This document shows positions 23,636 through 34,999 of a DNA stretch of 64,000 bases, piece by piece. Source of the stretch: Cyclaneusma minus (taxonomy: Eukaryota; Ascomycota; Leotiomycetes; Marthamycetales; Marthamycetaceae). The notes below the pieces were generated by a model. That model was given only the letters and a program-made list of their open reading frames with translations, was not told the origin of the DNA and made no database searches. Location: NCBI GenBank assembly GCA_037179335.1, contig JAKZHN010000032.1, forward strand, positions 186,001-250,000. The letters are read 5' to 3'. Positions within the stretch are counted from its first letter, which is position 1; every line of letters starts with the position of its first letter. Both the position numbers and the translations under genes were made by a program.

Positions 23636-26087
23636 ATGAACAATTCTGCGCCGCGTCGCAGCTCCATGACCGGCAATCCGCTGCGCAACAGCCTAGGATC
23701 CTCTGCCTCGAGACGCACCTCAGGTATGATGGCCGCGCCAGCGGTAAGCGGAATCCCACGACCTGGTGCCCCCATGGGCAGTCGCGTCTCCTCGATGCGC
23801 GAAGCCAATGCGCGACCTACCTTCGACTTCCTGACCGGTGCCGAGACGAGCGAGAACCTTCAAGGACGATCTTCTCGACGCATATCTACAAACCAGCAGC
23901 CCCTACGAGAATCGTCGCAGAATCGATTGGCGTCCAGTCAGGCTATGAGGATGTCGCTGTCTGGTGGTACCGCGGCACACAAGAGACAAGCCAGCGAGGA
24001 GAGCCATGCTGTCGCTGACCAGCCGAGTGCGCCGGCGCATGACCATGTCAAGGATGAGTTGAGGGCCGAGGTTAAGACCCTGCAATACTCGATCAATACT
24101 ATGGAACAGGAACGCGAGCTCGAGAAGTTGAGACAGGACGCCGAAGTCAGAGAAGCGAGGCGCAAGGGGGAGGAGGACTTCAAGAAGATGCAGCAGGCAG
24201 AGGGTGAGCGGAACAAAGCCCAGAGACTGCTAGCAAGCTTGCAGAAGGAGATGAAGGAGCTCGAAGATAGAGTGATGAATGAGAAAGCTGCCCTGGAGAG
24301 GAAGGTCAGGGAGGAGAGCGAGAAGCGCAGGGAAATCGAGGAGGAGGTTGAAGATCTCAAAACCGAAAGGGAAGAGGCCACCAGAGCCTTGGAGCGGCGA
24401 GTGGGTGACTTGGAGGCTGTCAATAAGGGACTACAGCGGGAAAGAGAGGAGTTGAGAGAACAGAAGTCGCAAGTGGAGAACGACCTCATTTCGACCAGAA
24501 GCAATCTCGCGAGAAAGGAGAAGGACATCGGCGAGATGGAGAGCGAGGTGTTGAGGTTGAAAGCACAGACAGGCGATGCAGACACCTTAAGCATCATCAA
24601 GAGGGAGCTTAGTGAGCAAGTTTCCCATATCAGAACGTTGGAGGCGACCAATAGAGAGCAACTCTCCGAGCTAAAGCACTTTCGGCGACTACACAAGAGC
24701 GTGGAGGTCGTGGAGGAAGAGAAGAGAGAGTTGCAGCGCAAGGTGGAAAGGATGGACGAGCTTGAGCACGAGCTTGGCGAAGCCATTATCCAACGCCAGA
24801 GACTGGAGGACGAGCGACTTGCATGGACTGCTTATTTGCAAAGTCAAGATAGTGGTAACGGCGAACTCGAATTTGACTCCCCAGAATCTCTCGCACGGGC
24901 ATTGGTCCACGAACGCCTTCGCACCGCTACACTGGTTGAGAAGCTCGGATCTCTCGAACCCGCTCTCCTTGAAAATGATGGCATCATTCAAAACCTCCAG
25001 TCCGAAAAGGCTCAGCTATCCGCGGCGGTTGAAAAGTCCAAAGAGGGCGGTGGGAATGACTCAAAAGCCAAGCTCCGGCTCGAACGCCAACGTGCCCTGG
25101 CTGTCAAGGAAGTTGAGTACCTGCGCGCACAATTGCAGGCTCTTGATGCCGAGGAGACTATGATGCAAGGAGCCGCTCCGGACGAGTCCAACGAGGCCAA
25201 CGACCCCATGAAGAAGCGCGTCGCTGAGCTCGACAACTTAGTCGACCAATATCGTTCCGAAGTTCAGCTACTGAACAGCGAACTAGCGTCGAAGCAATCC
25301 GAAGAGAAACAGGCCGGGTCACGAGGTACTAAACGAGCGCGAGATGACTCTGCGGACGACGAGCAGCTTGGAGAGATGTCGCGCAAGAACCGCAAGCTAC
25401 AGGCGGAATTTCAAGAACTGCAGACACAGATGAAGGTCTTGCAGAAAGAACTCGGTGTTACAAAGGAGAGGTTGGAGAATGCTACGAACCGAGCCCAGAC
25501 GCGCATCCTGTCGTTGCGTTCAAACCCGACCAGTGACTACGAAGCTATCAAAGTGGCTACGCTCAATAGCCTGAAAGCCGAGAATGCGGATCTGCTAGCA
25601 CAGCTCACGGGGAACCGCAATGTCAAGAACGTGCCCGTTTCTGCGCTGGAGGCGGCGAAGAGGGATACGCAGGATATGCAGAACTTGTTGAATGAGGAGA
25701 GAAAGCGCTCGGATCGGCTCAAGAAGATATGGGGTGCAAAGAGTTTGGAGTTTAAGGAGCTGGTGCTGAGTCTGCTGGGATGGGACGTGGTGTTCATGCC
25801 CCATGGAATGAGAGTCACTAGTGCTTACTACAAGAGCACGGAGGATGAGGAGAGAAGTATTGTTTTTGATGGAGACAAAGGTATGTGAAATAGTCTGCGG
25901 TGAAAGTGTTTGCTGACGCGTTTCAATAGGCACGATGAAAGTATCTGGGGGACCGCAGAGCATCTTTGCAAGGAAGATCAAGGATCAAATCCGTTTTTGG
26001 GTCAAGGAGCGAGAAAGCATCCCTTGTTTGCTGGCGGCGTTAACGCTCGAGTTTTACGAGGAGACGACCAGAGCGGCGAAACATTGA
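23636..26087 (+). CDS. MAD1: Spindle assembly checkpoint protein Mad1
   Basis: Two exons: 23636-25880 and 25930-26087 (800 aa), with a 49-bp intron near the 3' end. After a Ser/Arg-rich N-terminus of about 130 aa, residues ~135-690 are an almost continuous coiled coil rich in Glu, Lys, Arg and Leu. The C-terminal module is diagnostic of Mad1: SDRLKKIWGAKSLEFKELV, LLGWDVVFMPHGMRVTS, and in exon 2 ARKIKDQIRFWVKERESIPC and LEFYEETTR. Mad1 anchors Mad2 at unattached kinetochores and nuclear pores and starts mitotic checkpoint signalling. The short last exon is needed: without it the RWD-like C-terminal fold would be cut off after YKSTEDEERSIVFDGDKG. Confidence 0.96.
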
Positions 26088-26449
26088 GGAATCATTCTCT
26101 TCAAATACGAACCATTTGTACTATACGCATCAAAGCTTCAAGTCCCCGGCTGAAGTCCCGTTCTTCGCAGATTTGCTGTACCACGACTGGTTGGGATCGG
26201 CGGGTCTCTATACCATTGGAGTTTGGCGAGCTATTTCGCAGGTTGCATGGGAAATGACATGCTGCCAGACTGCTATGTAGTTTGCTACATAGCCTAATAA
26301 CAAGATTTTAACCCCATTCGCTACTTTTTGCAACAAGACTGAAGACATGACCACAACATTAGGAGGCCAATTTGGTTCGCCGTACACCATCCAAAGCACC
26401 AAGCCTTTGAGAGCAAACGCGTCGCCCACGGGGCGGCTTGGCCACCTCA

Positions 26450-26961
26450 CTAGCAGTCGTATGCGCACATATAGCTTCTGGAATTGATAGCCCAGAAGCA
26501 TTCCGACTTCAAGTGGACTCTGCCCGTATCCGCGATCTCGACCTGGCAGCTAGTTCACCAAAAGAGATCAGTTCGGGCAATTTCCCACAGGGAGCAGATC
26601 GCGAAGGGTATGTACGTACTGTTCGTCCGCGTAAGCGCTGCAGTGGGTTGGTAAAAACCAGTTGCCTTGTACTTTGATAGAACTAAAGTTGCCAGTCTAC
26701 AAGTTTGCGAATTAGTCTTCTCCAAGTGACAAAGGGGAGGGAGGGGTGGAGAGATGATGATGGGTGCATGTATGGCTGGCAACTTACAATGCATGCATTC
26801 TCTGGAGCAGGACAGCCGGGCTTGAAAGATTCGGAGGGGCCTCTGCAGTCCGTTCCGGTCCATAACTCGACGCAATCTCCGGTGAAGACGTTGCCACACT
26901 TGGAAGTGACGCCGACGGCCAGGAAGGCGACGATGGCTACGATCCTGGTTGATTGCATCAT
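26450..26961 (-). CDS. Small secreted cysteine-rich protein (effector-like), three exons
   Basis: Deduced exons: 26961-26788, 26696-26620 and 26549-26450 (351 bp, 116 aa), with introns of 91 and 70 bp whose donors are GTAAGT and GTACGT. An N-terminal signal peptide of about 23 residues (MMQSTRIVAIVAFLAVGVTS) precedes a mature protein of about 95 aa with ten Cys. Spacings between successive Cys are 7, 8, 10, 6, 19, 7, 15, 10 and 3, and the protein ends on Cys. An even Cys number, small size and signal peptide fit a disulphide-stabilised secreted protein; I do not recognise a family. The exon set is inferred: unspliced, the frame would run into a Cys-poor His/Pro/Ser tail. A second ATG three bases downstream at 26958 is an equal start candidate. 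It converges on MAD1, 362 bp away. Confidence 0.68.
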
Positions 26962-27833
26962 GGTTGGGTTTTGTGTGGTGGAGAGAGAAGACTGAGTGGG
27001 AATACGAGGAGTTGGGGGTTGTGGATGGGTTGTGGGATGCAAACTTATAAAGGAACTGGCACCTTTGCTCTAATCTAAGAGGCTCCGAACCATGTTCTGT
27101 GAGAGCGGGTCGAGTCTCCGGATCCTGGAATTTAACTCGCTTTCTCAACAGTCTGCACAAGGTAGTTCGGGTTCTTAATAATGTTCCTTTGAATTCTAAT
27201 TCTGACGAAGACCATGGAGCAACAAAGCCCTCTGCATACTCTCCGCTGGCATTCGTGGCGACAATCTAGGGATAAGGTAACGAACCCGCATGCTGTATCT
27301 TTTGGTCTTTTGGTGCATCGAAGACAGCCTCACACTACTGAGCATTACCATTGGGAGATACCTACCGCTTTTTGACACAGTTGAGCTACAGCTGGCTTTC
27401 CATACCATGGTAACACCCCCGCATTCGCGTGCCCCCCCCATTCACATAATTGCCTCACATCCAAGCTTTCTCCCAGAAATATTCATGAAAACAAGACTCG
27501 TAAGCTCCTCGGCAGCTGGGCTTGAGAGATCGTTTCGATGACAATGAAGCAGTTTACAGTTGGCTTTTTCTGGGAGGATTGGAGGTGAGGTTGACACAAA
27601 GTTGGCCATTAGGGAAAGAGTGACTACCTACCTGGTTTTCGGCTTTGGGGGGGTCATGGGACCGAGAGGAGTTTGTAGAGCATGTGTACATTATCCAAGA
27701 ATATGATTGAAAGAATCATGTCTCTTGCAGCTGCATGTGTTCGAACCTAGGTATGTGACACTGCCTCTAGTTGGCCGCTGAAGCTATTGAGGAGCAAATG
27801 GTAACAGATCCAATCAGATCTTGCAAAACCAGC
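26962..27833. other. Intergenic upstream of the Cys-rich protein gene
   Basis: Promoter side of the small secreted protein and 3' side of the gene ending at 27834. It includes a CCTAGGTA site at about 27750. No gene is seen. Confidence 0.55.
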
Positions 27834-30083
27834 TCACGCAGCCATTTGATATATTTGTTTCTGTCTCGTTGAGCTTCGTAGGTAGCCATCACGCCGCCAT
27901 TTGGAATACTGCGCTTCCCACTCATTGAACTTTGTACCCTCAAGTTTTCTGATCGACCATCCCAGTTTGTCCTTCAAAGATGCATGTTTGCGCATTTCCT
28001 CGACCCTTCGCTTAGCCCCTTCAACAGCCGATGCCTTGAACTCACAATTCCTGAGGCTGTAGTTACCGTGGACCGTAACTCCATCGTCTGTTGTGAGAAT
28101 GCAGAATGTTCCCCGATCTCCAGATTGCCAGATAGAAAGCTTGCTGAAACCCACGGGCAACTCGAACGAGAATCCTTCCTTGACCGAGAATAGATCAACT
28201 TTCTCGGGTAACAGTTGGGTTTTACTGGGTGACGGTAGTCCATCCGCAGCTTTCTCACTTGCTGTCTCATAACTGCTCTTGCAACCAGCGGCTTCAGAGG
28301 CTTCAAGTGCTTCAGTAGCTAGATCGAGGTAAAAGTACTCCAAAATACTATGCTTCCTGTGACGACTCGTCTTCAGGCTAGACAGAAGCGTCTCGACCGT
28401 TGCCGGCTCAGCAGCCTCCGCGAAATCAAGCCTTTCCATGAGAAACTCCAGATTATCGTAGTTCCACTTCGACAACTCCACCGTCTCAATGAACAGCGCG
28501 TACGGCATGTTGGGATAAATAGGCCGAATAAAGGCGCTGTCGATATCCATGGACAGTGGTGTCTCAAGCTGAATAGCGCAGGATAAGGGTGAAGTTGAAG
28601 GCAATGCAGCGTAGTTGGAACAGCAGTATCTGGCCGCCTCCCATTGCTTGTACAGAACGGGCCAAGACTGGGGGGTAACGGATTCGAAATGTGTTGCCCA
28701 ATCCGGATCAAGACAGAACTGCTCCAGGAATATAGAACTGGGCTTGGCTTGGCTCGCTTCAGACGAAACTGTGCTCGCATTGACTGTGATATTCGCTGGT
28801 GTGGAGAATTGGGCTGTGCGGTGTTTTTCCGAGTCGATAGCCATCCAACACATTACCACCATCAAGACCATGGTCATGGCCAAGAGTGGGTCGTACCATT
28901 TGGCTTGAAACCTGTCGTCATTACTTCTTCTCTCTCTCCACCTTTTGAATTCCTCCGCCCTCGCAGCCGATTCTAGCTCTTTTGTCACCAACCTCGTTGT
29001 CTCTAGCTCCTTTCCAGCAGCTAGCCTCTCAGCAGCTAGGAAAGCTTCATGCTTCTTCTCTTTCCCCCCCAGACTCGCCTTATATCCTTCATACCACTGA
29101 GCCTGCTCCTCCAACTTCTCATTCTTCTCCGCCTGTCTGCGCTCATTCTGGCGTCTCAGCTCCCTTCCCCGTTCCCTCATGGCATTGTCACTCCTTCTGT
29201 GGAGATCATCAACCAGCTTACGCCGCGCCTCATATGCCTCGTCATATGATTTCAAAGAAAAATTGGCTCTGCGCCTCTCAGCCCCTGCGCGCGCGTGAAC
29301 AGGCGAACGAGGTTGTGGGATTTCAACTGCGCTGAGTGCCTGGTCTCCCGAAGTAGCTGAAGATTGACTAGCACCAGAGACGGATGAATTCTCTGTAGAG
29401 GCAGCTAAATCAGAAACAGAACGTGCCGAGCCGTGCCGAGTTTCATCGCTATCGCCGACAGGGACGACGGACAGCGGTTTTGGTCTTGGAGTAGAACCAG
29501 TCTCCAAAGTAGCAAGAGATGAATCACCAGCAGCGACGACGGGAGTCTTCTCGTTGTCGGCAGCTTGGGCTACTTTGGCTGGATGTGGTGTCGTACCGCG
29601 AACATTCCCGGCGATGTTTTTCCCCAGGGAATCAGGGATCGAGTAGACGGATTCGAGCTGCTTTCTGTCCACACCCATTGCGGTGAAAAGGCCCCAGCCA
29701 AATTCCTCGGTCAAAGCATTGTGAGACCTGCCAGCAGTGCCAGAGACAGGAGTTGGCTCAGCACAAATAGTTTGCGCAGTACGAGGATCCTCGACACTCT
29801 TGCGCTGCTCAGTCATGTTCTCAGATTGGCGGTAGATAGCAGTTTCGCTTGCATCAAGCCCAGGGTTGGTGCAGGTAGTGGTAGGTTTGAGACCCGCTGT
29901 GGAACAAGAACCTCCGTTGGCAATGCCCTCGTCTTCGTGGCCGTCGGAGATATTGAAGCTATTGAGCTCACTGATGTCGCTCACTTCGCTGGTCTTGCTC
30001 CGAGAAGGGCTGGGTGGCGGTGTGAGGATGTTCTCCCACTCGCTGTCGCTGTCGTAAGGAGTTGTCGGTACGTTTTTCGCCAT
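27834..30083 (-). CDS. Unrecognised coiled-coil, single-pass membrane protein
   Basis: One continuous frame of about 749 aa if it begins at the ATG at 30083 (MAKNVPTTPYDSDSEW); an in-frame ATG at 30140 would add 19 residues. I prefer 30083 because the acidic, Pro-rich N-terminus resembles other fungal cytosolic tails. Residues ~1-275 are Ser/Thr-rich and disordered. About 278-390 are a highly charged helix (RRKLVDDLHRRSDNAMRERG... to ...EEFKRWRERRSNDD), followed by one transmembrane segment at about 402-422 (LLAMTMVLMVVMCWMAI). The remaining ~325 aa hold several Cys, two N-x-S/T sites near the membrane, and a compact-looking domain with FELPVGFSKLSIWQSGDRG. I recognise no family. The architecture fits an ER or nuclear-envelope anchored protein, but that is only inference. 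Confidence 0.75.
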   Translation of the reverse strand: MAKNVPTTPYDSDSEWENILTPPPSPSRSKTSEVSDISELNSFNISDGHEDEGIANGGSCSTAGLKPTTTCTNPGLDASETAIYRQSENMTEQRKSVEDPRTAQTICAEPTPVSGTAGRSHNALTEEFGWGLFTAMGVDRKQLESVYSIPDSLGKNIAGNVRGTTPHPAKVAQAADNEKTPVVAAGDSSLATLETGSTPRPKPLSVVPVGDSDETRHGSARSVSDLAASTENSSVSGASQSSATSGDQALSAVEIPQPRSPVHARAGAERRRANFSLKSYDEAYEARRKLVDDLHRRSDNAMRERGRELRRQNERRQAEKNEKLEEQAQWYEGYKASLGGKEKKHEAFLAAERLAAGKELETTRLVTKELESAARAEEFKRWRERRSNDDRFQAKWYDPLLAMTMVLMVVMCWMAIDSEKHRTAQFSTPANITVNASTVSSEASQAKPSSIFLEQFCLDPDWATHFESVTPQSWPVLYKQWEAARYCCSNYAALPSTSPLSCAIQLETPLSMDIDSAFIRPIYPNMPYALFIETVELSKWNYDNLEFLMERLDFAEAAEPATVETLLSSLKTSRHRKHSILEYFYLDLATEALEASEAAGCKSSYETASEKAADGLPSPSKTQLLPEKVDLFSVKEGFSFELPVGFSKLSIWQSGDRGTFCILTTDDGVTVHGNYSLRNCEFKASAVEGAKRRVEEMRKHASLKDKLGWSIRKLEGTKFNEWEAQYSKWRRDGYLRSSTRQKQIYQMAA

Positions 30084-30834
30084 AGTGAAAACGGTGAAGA
30101 TTAACTGTCCAGAGGGTTGCAAGTGAAATGGGAATTTCACGTTTGAGAACGTGAAACAGAGAGAAGAGGGTTAGAAGACTGGCTTCCAGGTCAAAAGCAA
30201 AGCATTCGGGGGTTGATATCTGGACTATTAACTGCCAGTGTGGAAGGGACAGATTGGCAATGACTCTATGAGCTGTCTTCTTACCAAGTCATAACGAGAC
30301 GTCTTCTGAATAGTGTAGTTGCGACATATACAATATACCATGGTTGTGTGGTTGCGGCTCTTGATCGACTTGGCCCGGCGCCAGGCGCATATTAGACCAA
30401 GTTAGTGCAGTACCAAAACAGTTATAGGAGATTAATAAGCCGATGGCAGGTTAACAAGAGGGATAAACCAAAGACTGTGAAAGTAAATTGAGTTACCCGT
30501 CCATAGACGCTGTAGACTGGTAGACTAAACGTCGAGGTAGTCCCTGCTTATCTCACCACAGCCTCGTCCCCAACAAGCCGCCGCAAATTATAACATTTAA
30601 GGGAAGAAATCAATCGAGAGTGTGAAATCGACTCTTTGTACTTGACGAGCTAATATCTCCGATCATAGAGCAAAGCCTTTTTGTCCACGCCCGGCAGATT
30701 CCATCGCGGCAGGCCCAGTGATACCAAAAAATCGACCACCCACTCAACCATGCCCATGTCCCAGAAAGAATCGCCAAAACGCCCACGCTGGACTCGGAAT
30801 CATGCCAATGTTTGTACTTGTAATTTACCATGCA
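30084..30834. other. Intergenic
   Basis: Upstream region of the coiled-coil membrane protein gene and 3' region of the next minus-strand gene. No gene or repeat is evident. Confidence 0.55.
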
Positions 30835-32936
30835 TCACGCTTTTTCATTGATTGTCCACCGCCTTTTCGGTGTTGTATCCCGGAACTTATCGCTCACATT
30901 CGGGCTGCTTGTCCGAGGTGAGCCCCAAAGTCCTCCTTTGGGCGCCACCGGCTCACTCTCTTCTGCTCTGGGCTCTGGTTCAACGTAACTGACTTCAGAG
31001 AATCTGACTTTTGGCTTGACAGGTTCTCCATCCTCGCTGTCTACGTCTAGCGGCGGTAGGTCTGTCACGCTACCGGCCCGACCAAAATTGAGCATCATAT
31101 TGTCGTCGGCATTGCTTTCAGTGTCACTGCTTTCCCCATCAGTTGACCGTGTCGAGCTCCACAAACCGATGGAACTCGTGCGTAACGGTATGTTGTAGCG
31201 TAGATTCGAAGGGATAGACGCCACACTTGGGTCTCGACCCCGTCGCATGCTTCCAAGATTGGCGGACATTGAGGACGATCTTGCGGGATCTATAAAAGGA
31301 GCTTTAATGTTTCCGTTGCTACCGTTCCGCTGGCGCCAGGGTGACATGCCACGCAGGGGAGTGCGTGAAAGAGGGGTGTTGGCTGTACTTGGTCGTAGAT
31401 GCTCAGTATCGGCGACCATTTTCACATCGTATTCTTCGTGAACAGGCAGCGTTCGAAGAGACATCGTTGCATGTGACTTAGGCGAGCCGCAAGGCGTCGA
31501 TTTTGGTGTAGTCTTTGTAGATTCCTTCCGAAAAGCCATAGTAAGAGAAGCCATGCCAACATCTAAGAGAACAGGCTGATTAGTCAACGCTCCAATAAGA
31601 GCATTACAACCAGCTCCGTGAGTGACAAGAATGACGACGAGATCTGTGTTCTCCTCATCATCATCGTCGACCCCGACGGGAATTGAGAAATCGATTGCAC
31701 TTGGTCGTCTCGTAGCTGGTCTGTCTGGACCGTCGTGATCTCGGTACCAATGCATCAGGTTACCCAGGCCTCGGCGGAATCTTCTATGCATCTGACTCCA
31801 TTCTTCACCATATTCTCCCCCATCACCCCATTCCTGCGGAGGTCGCATGCTGTCCCATTGGTAATCGACGTCGACACAAGCGTCACGGGCATGAGCAACA
31901 TATCCTTGTGGGATGGGGTCCGAGTTGGAAATGGCAGAAATGGGAATAGGCGGCATATAGGTGCCGGGTTCCGCATGGGTAGGTGCAAGAAGGCTTGGCG
32001 AGCGTGAGCTCGATGAGCTTCCGGTGCTGCCGAAAGTACTCGCTCGGTCTCTCTTATGCATAGGCAGAGTTGATGACATGGCACCCAGAGTGGCTAGGGG
32101 ATTCTCGACTTCTTTTGCGATTGGCGAGGAGACGGGACTGCCCCAGCCTCCGGGGAAAGGCTGGAATGCTTTGCTGAGAACGGCTTGCTGCTTGTTTAGA
32201 TTGCTATAATCTTCGCGTTTCAATAGTTCTGCTTTCGCGCCGGCGACCATAGAAACGGAGGGCGGCGGCGGTCTGATCATCTCAAAGTATTCAGGGGTGA
32301 GCCACTCGCCAAGAAAAGCATCGACGCGGAGCATGGACTTTTTGATCTTCGGATCCTCTTCCGGCTTCTTGCCATTGCTCTTGTCAGACGAAGCAGGTTC
32401 AAGAATCGTGTCCAGCTTCTTGCCAACAGACTGCGACGCCGTCTTTGTCGAGGAGTGCAAGTCGGATATAGCTGTGCTGGGCCTGGCGCTGCGCGAGAGT
32501 TCTGCATTTTGAGACAGTCCGGAACTGAGGGCCACAGAGGTCTGCACACAGCGAACGAAGGGCGACGTATGGATGATGACCTTGTGCTTGCGAGGCTTCT
32601 TGCTTGCGCCGTCCTTGGCGTCCCTCCTTTCGGCCTCACTCTCGATTTCTCGTGTCCGCAGAATGGTCGCGATGCGGCTGCCTAGTGCTCGAGCCTGCAT
32701 CCATCCTCCGTAGGTCAAGGGTGGATCGTAGGGGGTGGTGGAACTGAGGTGCCATTGCTTGTCGGCAACATCGAGGCGGGCTCCATGCCTGTTGGGTGTC
32801 AGTCAGTCGTCTGGTGGTTCCGGCAAATTCAGATTGACGACGGCGGCGCGTGGCACGAACATTTCGCAGGTGCAGAGGGGAAAGTGCAGCAATTCACATA
32901 CCTCACAACAAAGACGACAGCCGGTGGCCAGCCCAT
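30835..32936 (-). CDS. Histidine phosphatase superfamily (phosphoglycerate-mutase-like) protein
   Basis: Two exons: 32936-32902 and 32788-30835 (662 aa). A 35-bp first exon encodes MGWPPAVVFVV and joins through a 113-bp intron to the catalytic motif R-H-G-A-R-L-D (residues 12-18), so the short first exon is essential. PPLTYGGWMQARALG and HTSPFVRCVQTS complete the N-terminal half of the fold; the second catalytic His is in VILVTHGAGCNALIGALTNQP near residue 402. A long Ser/Pro-rich insertion separates the halves and a disordered tail of about 200 aa follows. Members are phosphatases or mutases using a phosphohistidine; the substrate is unknown. Yeast relatives by architecture include the Tfc7/YNL108C type, which I name only as a possibility. 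Confidence 0.9.
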
Positions 32937-33303
32937 GACAGCGAGCTTTCCGGCAGGTTTGTGTTGTTAGGCAGGCGGGGTGTTGCGAAGCTTGGAGCCG
33001 TCGGAAGGACTTCAAGCCTTTAAATGCGTGTCAACTGGTGTGATGCATTGAAGTGGGGAAAAGTGAGGATGGTCCAAGCGCCAGACATCACTCGGGGTCG
33101 CTGCAACATGAAGCATGTCTGCAACGGGAGCCCGACACGCCGATCTGTTTCAGGAGTCCGAGCTGCCAACATACCAGGAAACACTCCAGCAGCAATATAT
33201 CTCTGCGCCAGTTCTCTGCAACAGTAAAGCCATGTTACGGAATCGGCTCGCCGCACTCGCTCTGTAAGACCGGCCAACTTCCACCTCGCCCCCACCCGCG
33301 GCC
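32937..33303. promoter_or_regulatory. Compact divergent promoter, histidine phosphatase / GPI8
   Basis: Only 367 bp separate the two start codons, so both promoters and 5' UTRs share this interval. I see no clear TATA box. Confidence 0.6.
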
Positions 33304-34476
33304 ATGAAGCTCGACTCCCTCACAGCCCTCAAGGTGCTGCTCCTGGCCTCGCTGTGCACCCACGTCGTGGCCGAGCACACCTCCAACTGGGCCGTGCTGG
33401 TAGCAACCTCGCGCTTCTGGTTCAACTACCGCCACCTTGCCAATGTGCTCTCCCTGTACCGCACCGTCAAGCGTCTCGGCATCCCCGACTCGCAGATCAT
33501 CCTCATGCTCCCCGACGACATGGCCTGCAACCCGCGCAATGCCTTCCCCGGGACCGTCTACAGCAATGCGAACCGCGCCATGGACCTGTACGGGGACAAC
33601 ATCGAGGTCGACTACCGGGGCTACGAGGTCACCGTCGAGAACTTCATCCGGCTGTTGACGGACCGGGTGGGCGAGGAGATGCCGAGGAGTAAGAGGTTGC
33701 TGACTGACGATCGAAGCAACATCCTCGTGTATATGACGGGACACGGCGGTAACGAGTTTCTGAAGTTCCAGGATGCGGAGGAGATCAGTGCCTTTGATCT
33801 GGCCGATGCTTTCGAGCAGATGTGGGAGAAGAAGAGATATCACGAACTGCTGTTCATGATTGATACGTGCCAGGCGAATACCATGTATAGCAAGTTCTAT
33901 TCGCCAAACATTATTGCAACCGGCTCCTCGGAGATTGATCAGTCGTCCTACTCGCACCATGCGGATCGTGATGTGGGCGTGGCCGTTATTGATCGGTACA
34001 CATACTACGTTCTCGAGTTTCTCGAAACACAGGTCAGAGAGCCGAGCAGCAAGATGACCTTGGGCGATCTGTTTGACAGCTACGACGATGAGAAGATTAA
34101 CTCGCATCCTGGCATCAGATACGACCTGTTCAACGGCGGCGAACCAATGGCCCGCGAGAGACTCCTCATGGATTTCTTTGGTAACGTCCAAAACGTCGAG
34201 GTGGATGTTATGGGAAACGACACCGAGTGGAAAGAAGACCTGCTAGCTCTAGGCAAGAAAATCGCCGAGCTGCAGGCAGACCGGGAAGAATCAACTGAGA
34301 ACGAGATAAGAAATGACAGCACCCAGCATGTGCTGGAGAAAGCTCCAACGAGGAAGCTTGGTGCTATGAAAGTGGAGGCTGATAGCAGCTGGTGGGGCAA
34401 GAAGGCCATCGGTGCTACAGCTCTGCTTGGGTGTTCACTGCTATGGTTGGCCGGCTCTTACCTGGAGGCAAAATAG
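33304..34476 (+). CDS. GPI8: GPI-anchor transamidase catalytic subunit
   Basis: Single exon, 390 aa. A signal peptide (MKLDSLTALKVLLLASLCTHVVA) leads into a C13-family cysteine protease domain: NWAVLVATSRFWFNYRH, the catalytic His147 in TGHGGNEF and the catalytic Cys189 in MIDTCQANTMY. A membrane helix near the C-terminus (about 367-388) gives a type I ER-membrane protein, as in yeast Gpi8. With Gaa1, Gpi16, Gpi17 and Gab1 it cleaves the C-terminal signal of precursor proteins and joins them to the GPI anchor. Length and residues match the family well. GC-rich codon use in the first 400 bp differs from the later part but the frame is continuous. Confidence 0.97.
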   Translation: MKLDSLTALKVLLLASLCTHVVAEHTSNWAVLVATSRFWFNYRHLANVLSLYRTVKRLGIPDSQIILMLPDDMACNPRNAFPGTVYSNANRAMDLYGDNIEVDYRGYEVTVENFIRLLTDRVGEEMPRSKRLLTDDRSNILVYMTGHGGNEFLKFQDAEEISAFDLADAFEQMWEKKRYHELLFMIDTCQANTMYSKFYSPNIIATGSSEIDQSSYSHHADRDVGVAVIDRYTYYVLEFLETQVREPSSKMTLGDLFDSYDDEKINSHPGIRYDLFNGGEPMARERLLMDFFGNVQNVEVDVMGNDTEWKEDLLALGKKIAELQADREESTENEIRNDSTQHVLEKAPTRKLGAMKVEADSSWWGKKAIGATALLGCSLLWLAGSYLEAK

Positions 34477-34999
34477 GGCATTTATAGCGTGGGCTTCGGG
34501 CAATGGTCGGAGTTCATAGGAGTCATTCTAAACATGTGTCGGCCCAAGATAGCAAGCCGTAGCAAATTTGCTTCCTAATAACTCGTAAGAATCTTACTAG
34601 CTTGCTTTGCTCTTAGTAACTTGAAAGTATTCTGACTACTACTTAGTACTTGAGACTATCCTAGTAACTCGAGAGGGTCCTGGCAACCCGACAGCGATCT
34701 GGCAACTCATGAGCACCCTCAATAAATGAGAGCATGCTACGAAACTGGAATCTGCAGTTTGTATAATAAGACTTGTCGTTAAATCGTTCAACCGCTGTTC
34801 AATATATGGGGCCTGTCCCTCACGCCCGTGGTATCGACATTACTACACAATTCTGCAACCAGTCGAAGTAGTCGCTGACTTTCTACCTCGAATGATTACC
34901 ATTCACTCACTCCAGCAAGATAGCAACCACTGTTTTTGTTTATCATGCAAACTCAGCACCCCGCCCGCCAATCATACCACTACCCATCTATTCGCCCTA
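34477..34999. other. Intergenic between convergent genes, mostly repeat
   Basis: The 3' ends of GPI8 and the carboxylesterase converge here. The centre is filled by the 19-bp repeat of block C. No gene is seen. Confidence 0.6.
34575..34740 (+). repeat. 19-bp palindromic repeat, block C
   Basis: Units in register include CTTACTAGCTTGCTTTGCT (34593-34611), CTTAGTAACTTGAAAGTAT (34612-34630), CCTAGTAACTCGAGAGGGT (34660-34678), CCTGGCAACCCGACAGCGA (34679-34697), TCTGGCAACTCATGAGCAC (34698-34716) and CCTCAATAAATGAGAGCAT (34717-34735). One break of 29 bp (19 plus 10) interrupts the phase. The AGTAACT core is shared with blocks A, B and D. Confidence 0.8.

Noticed and set aside
33235..34191. 318-codon minus-strand frame opposite GPI8
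   Set aside because: Antisense shadow; GPI8 on the plus strand has catalytic residues and a full-length fit.
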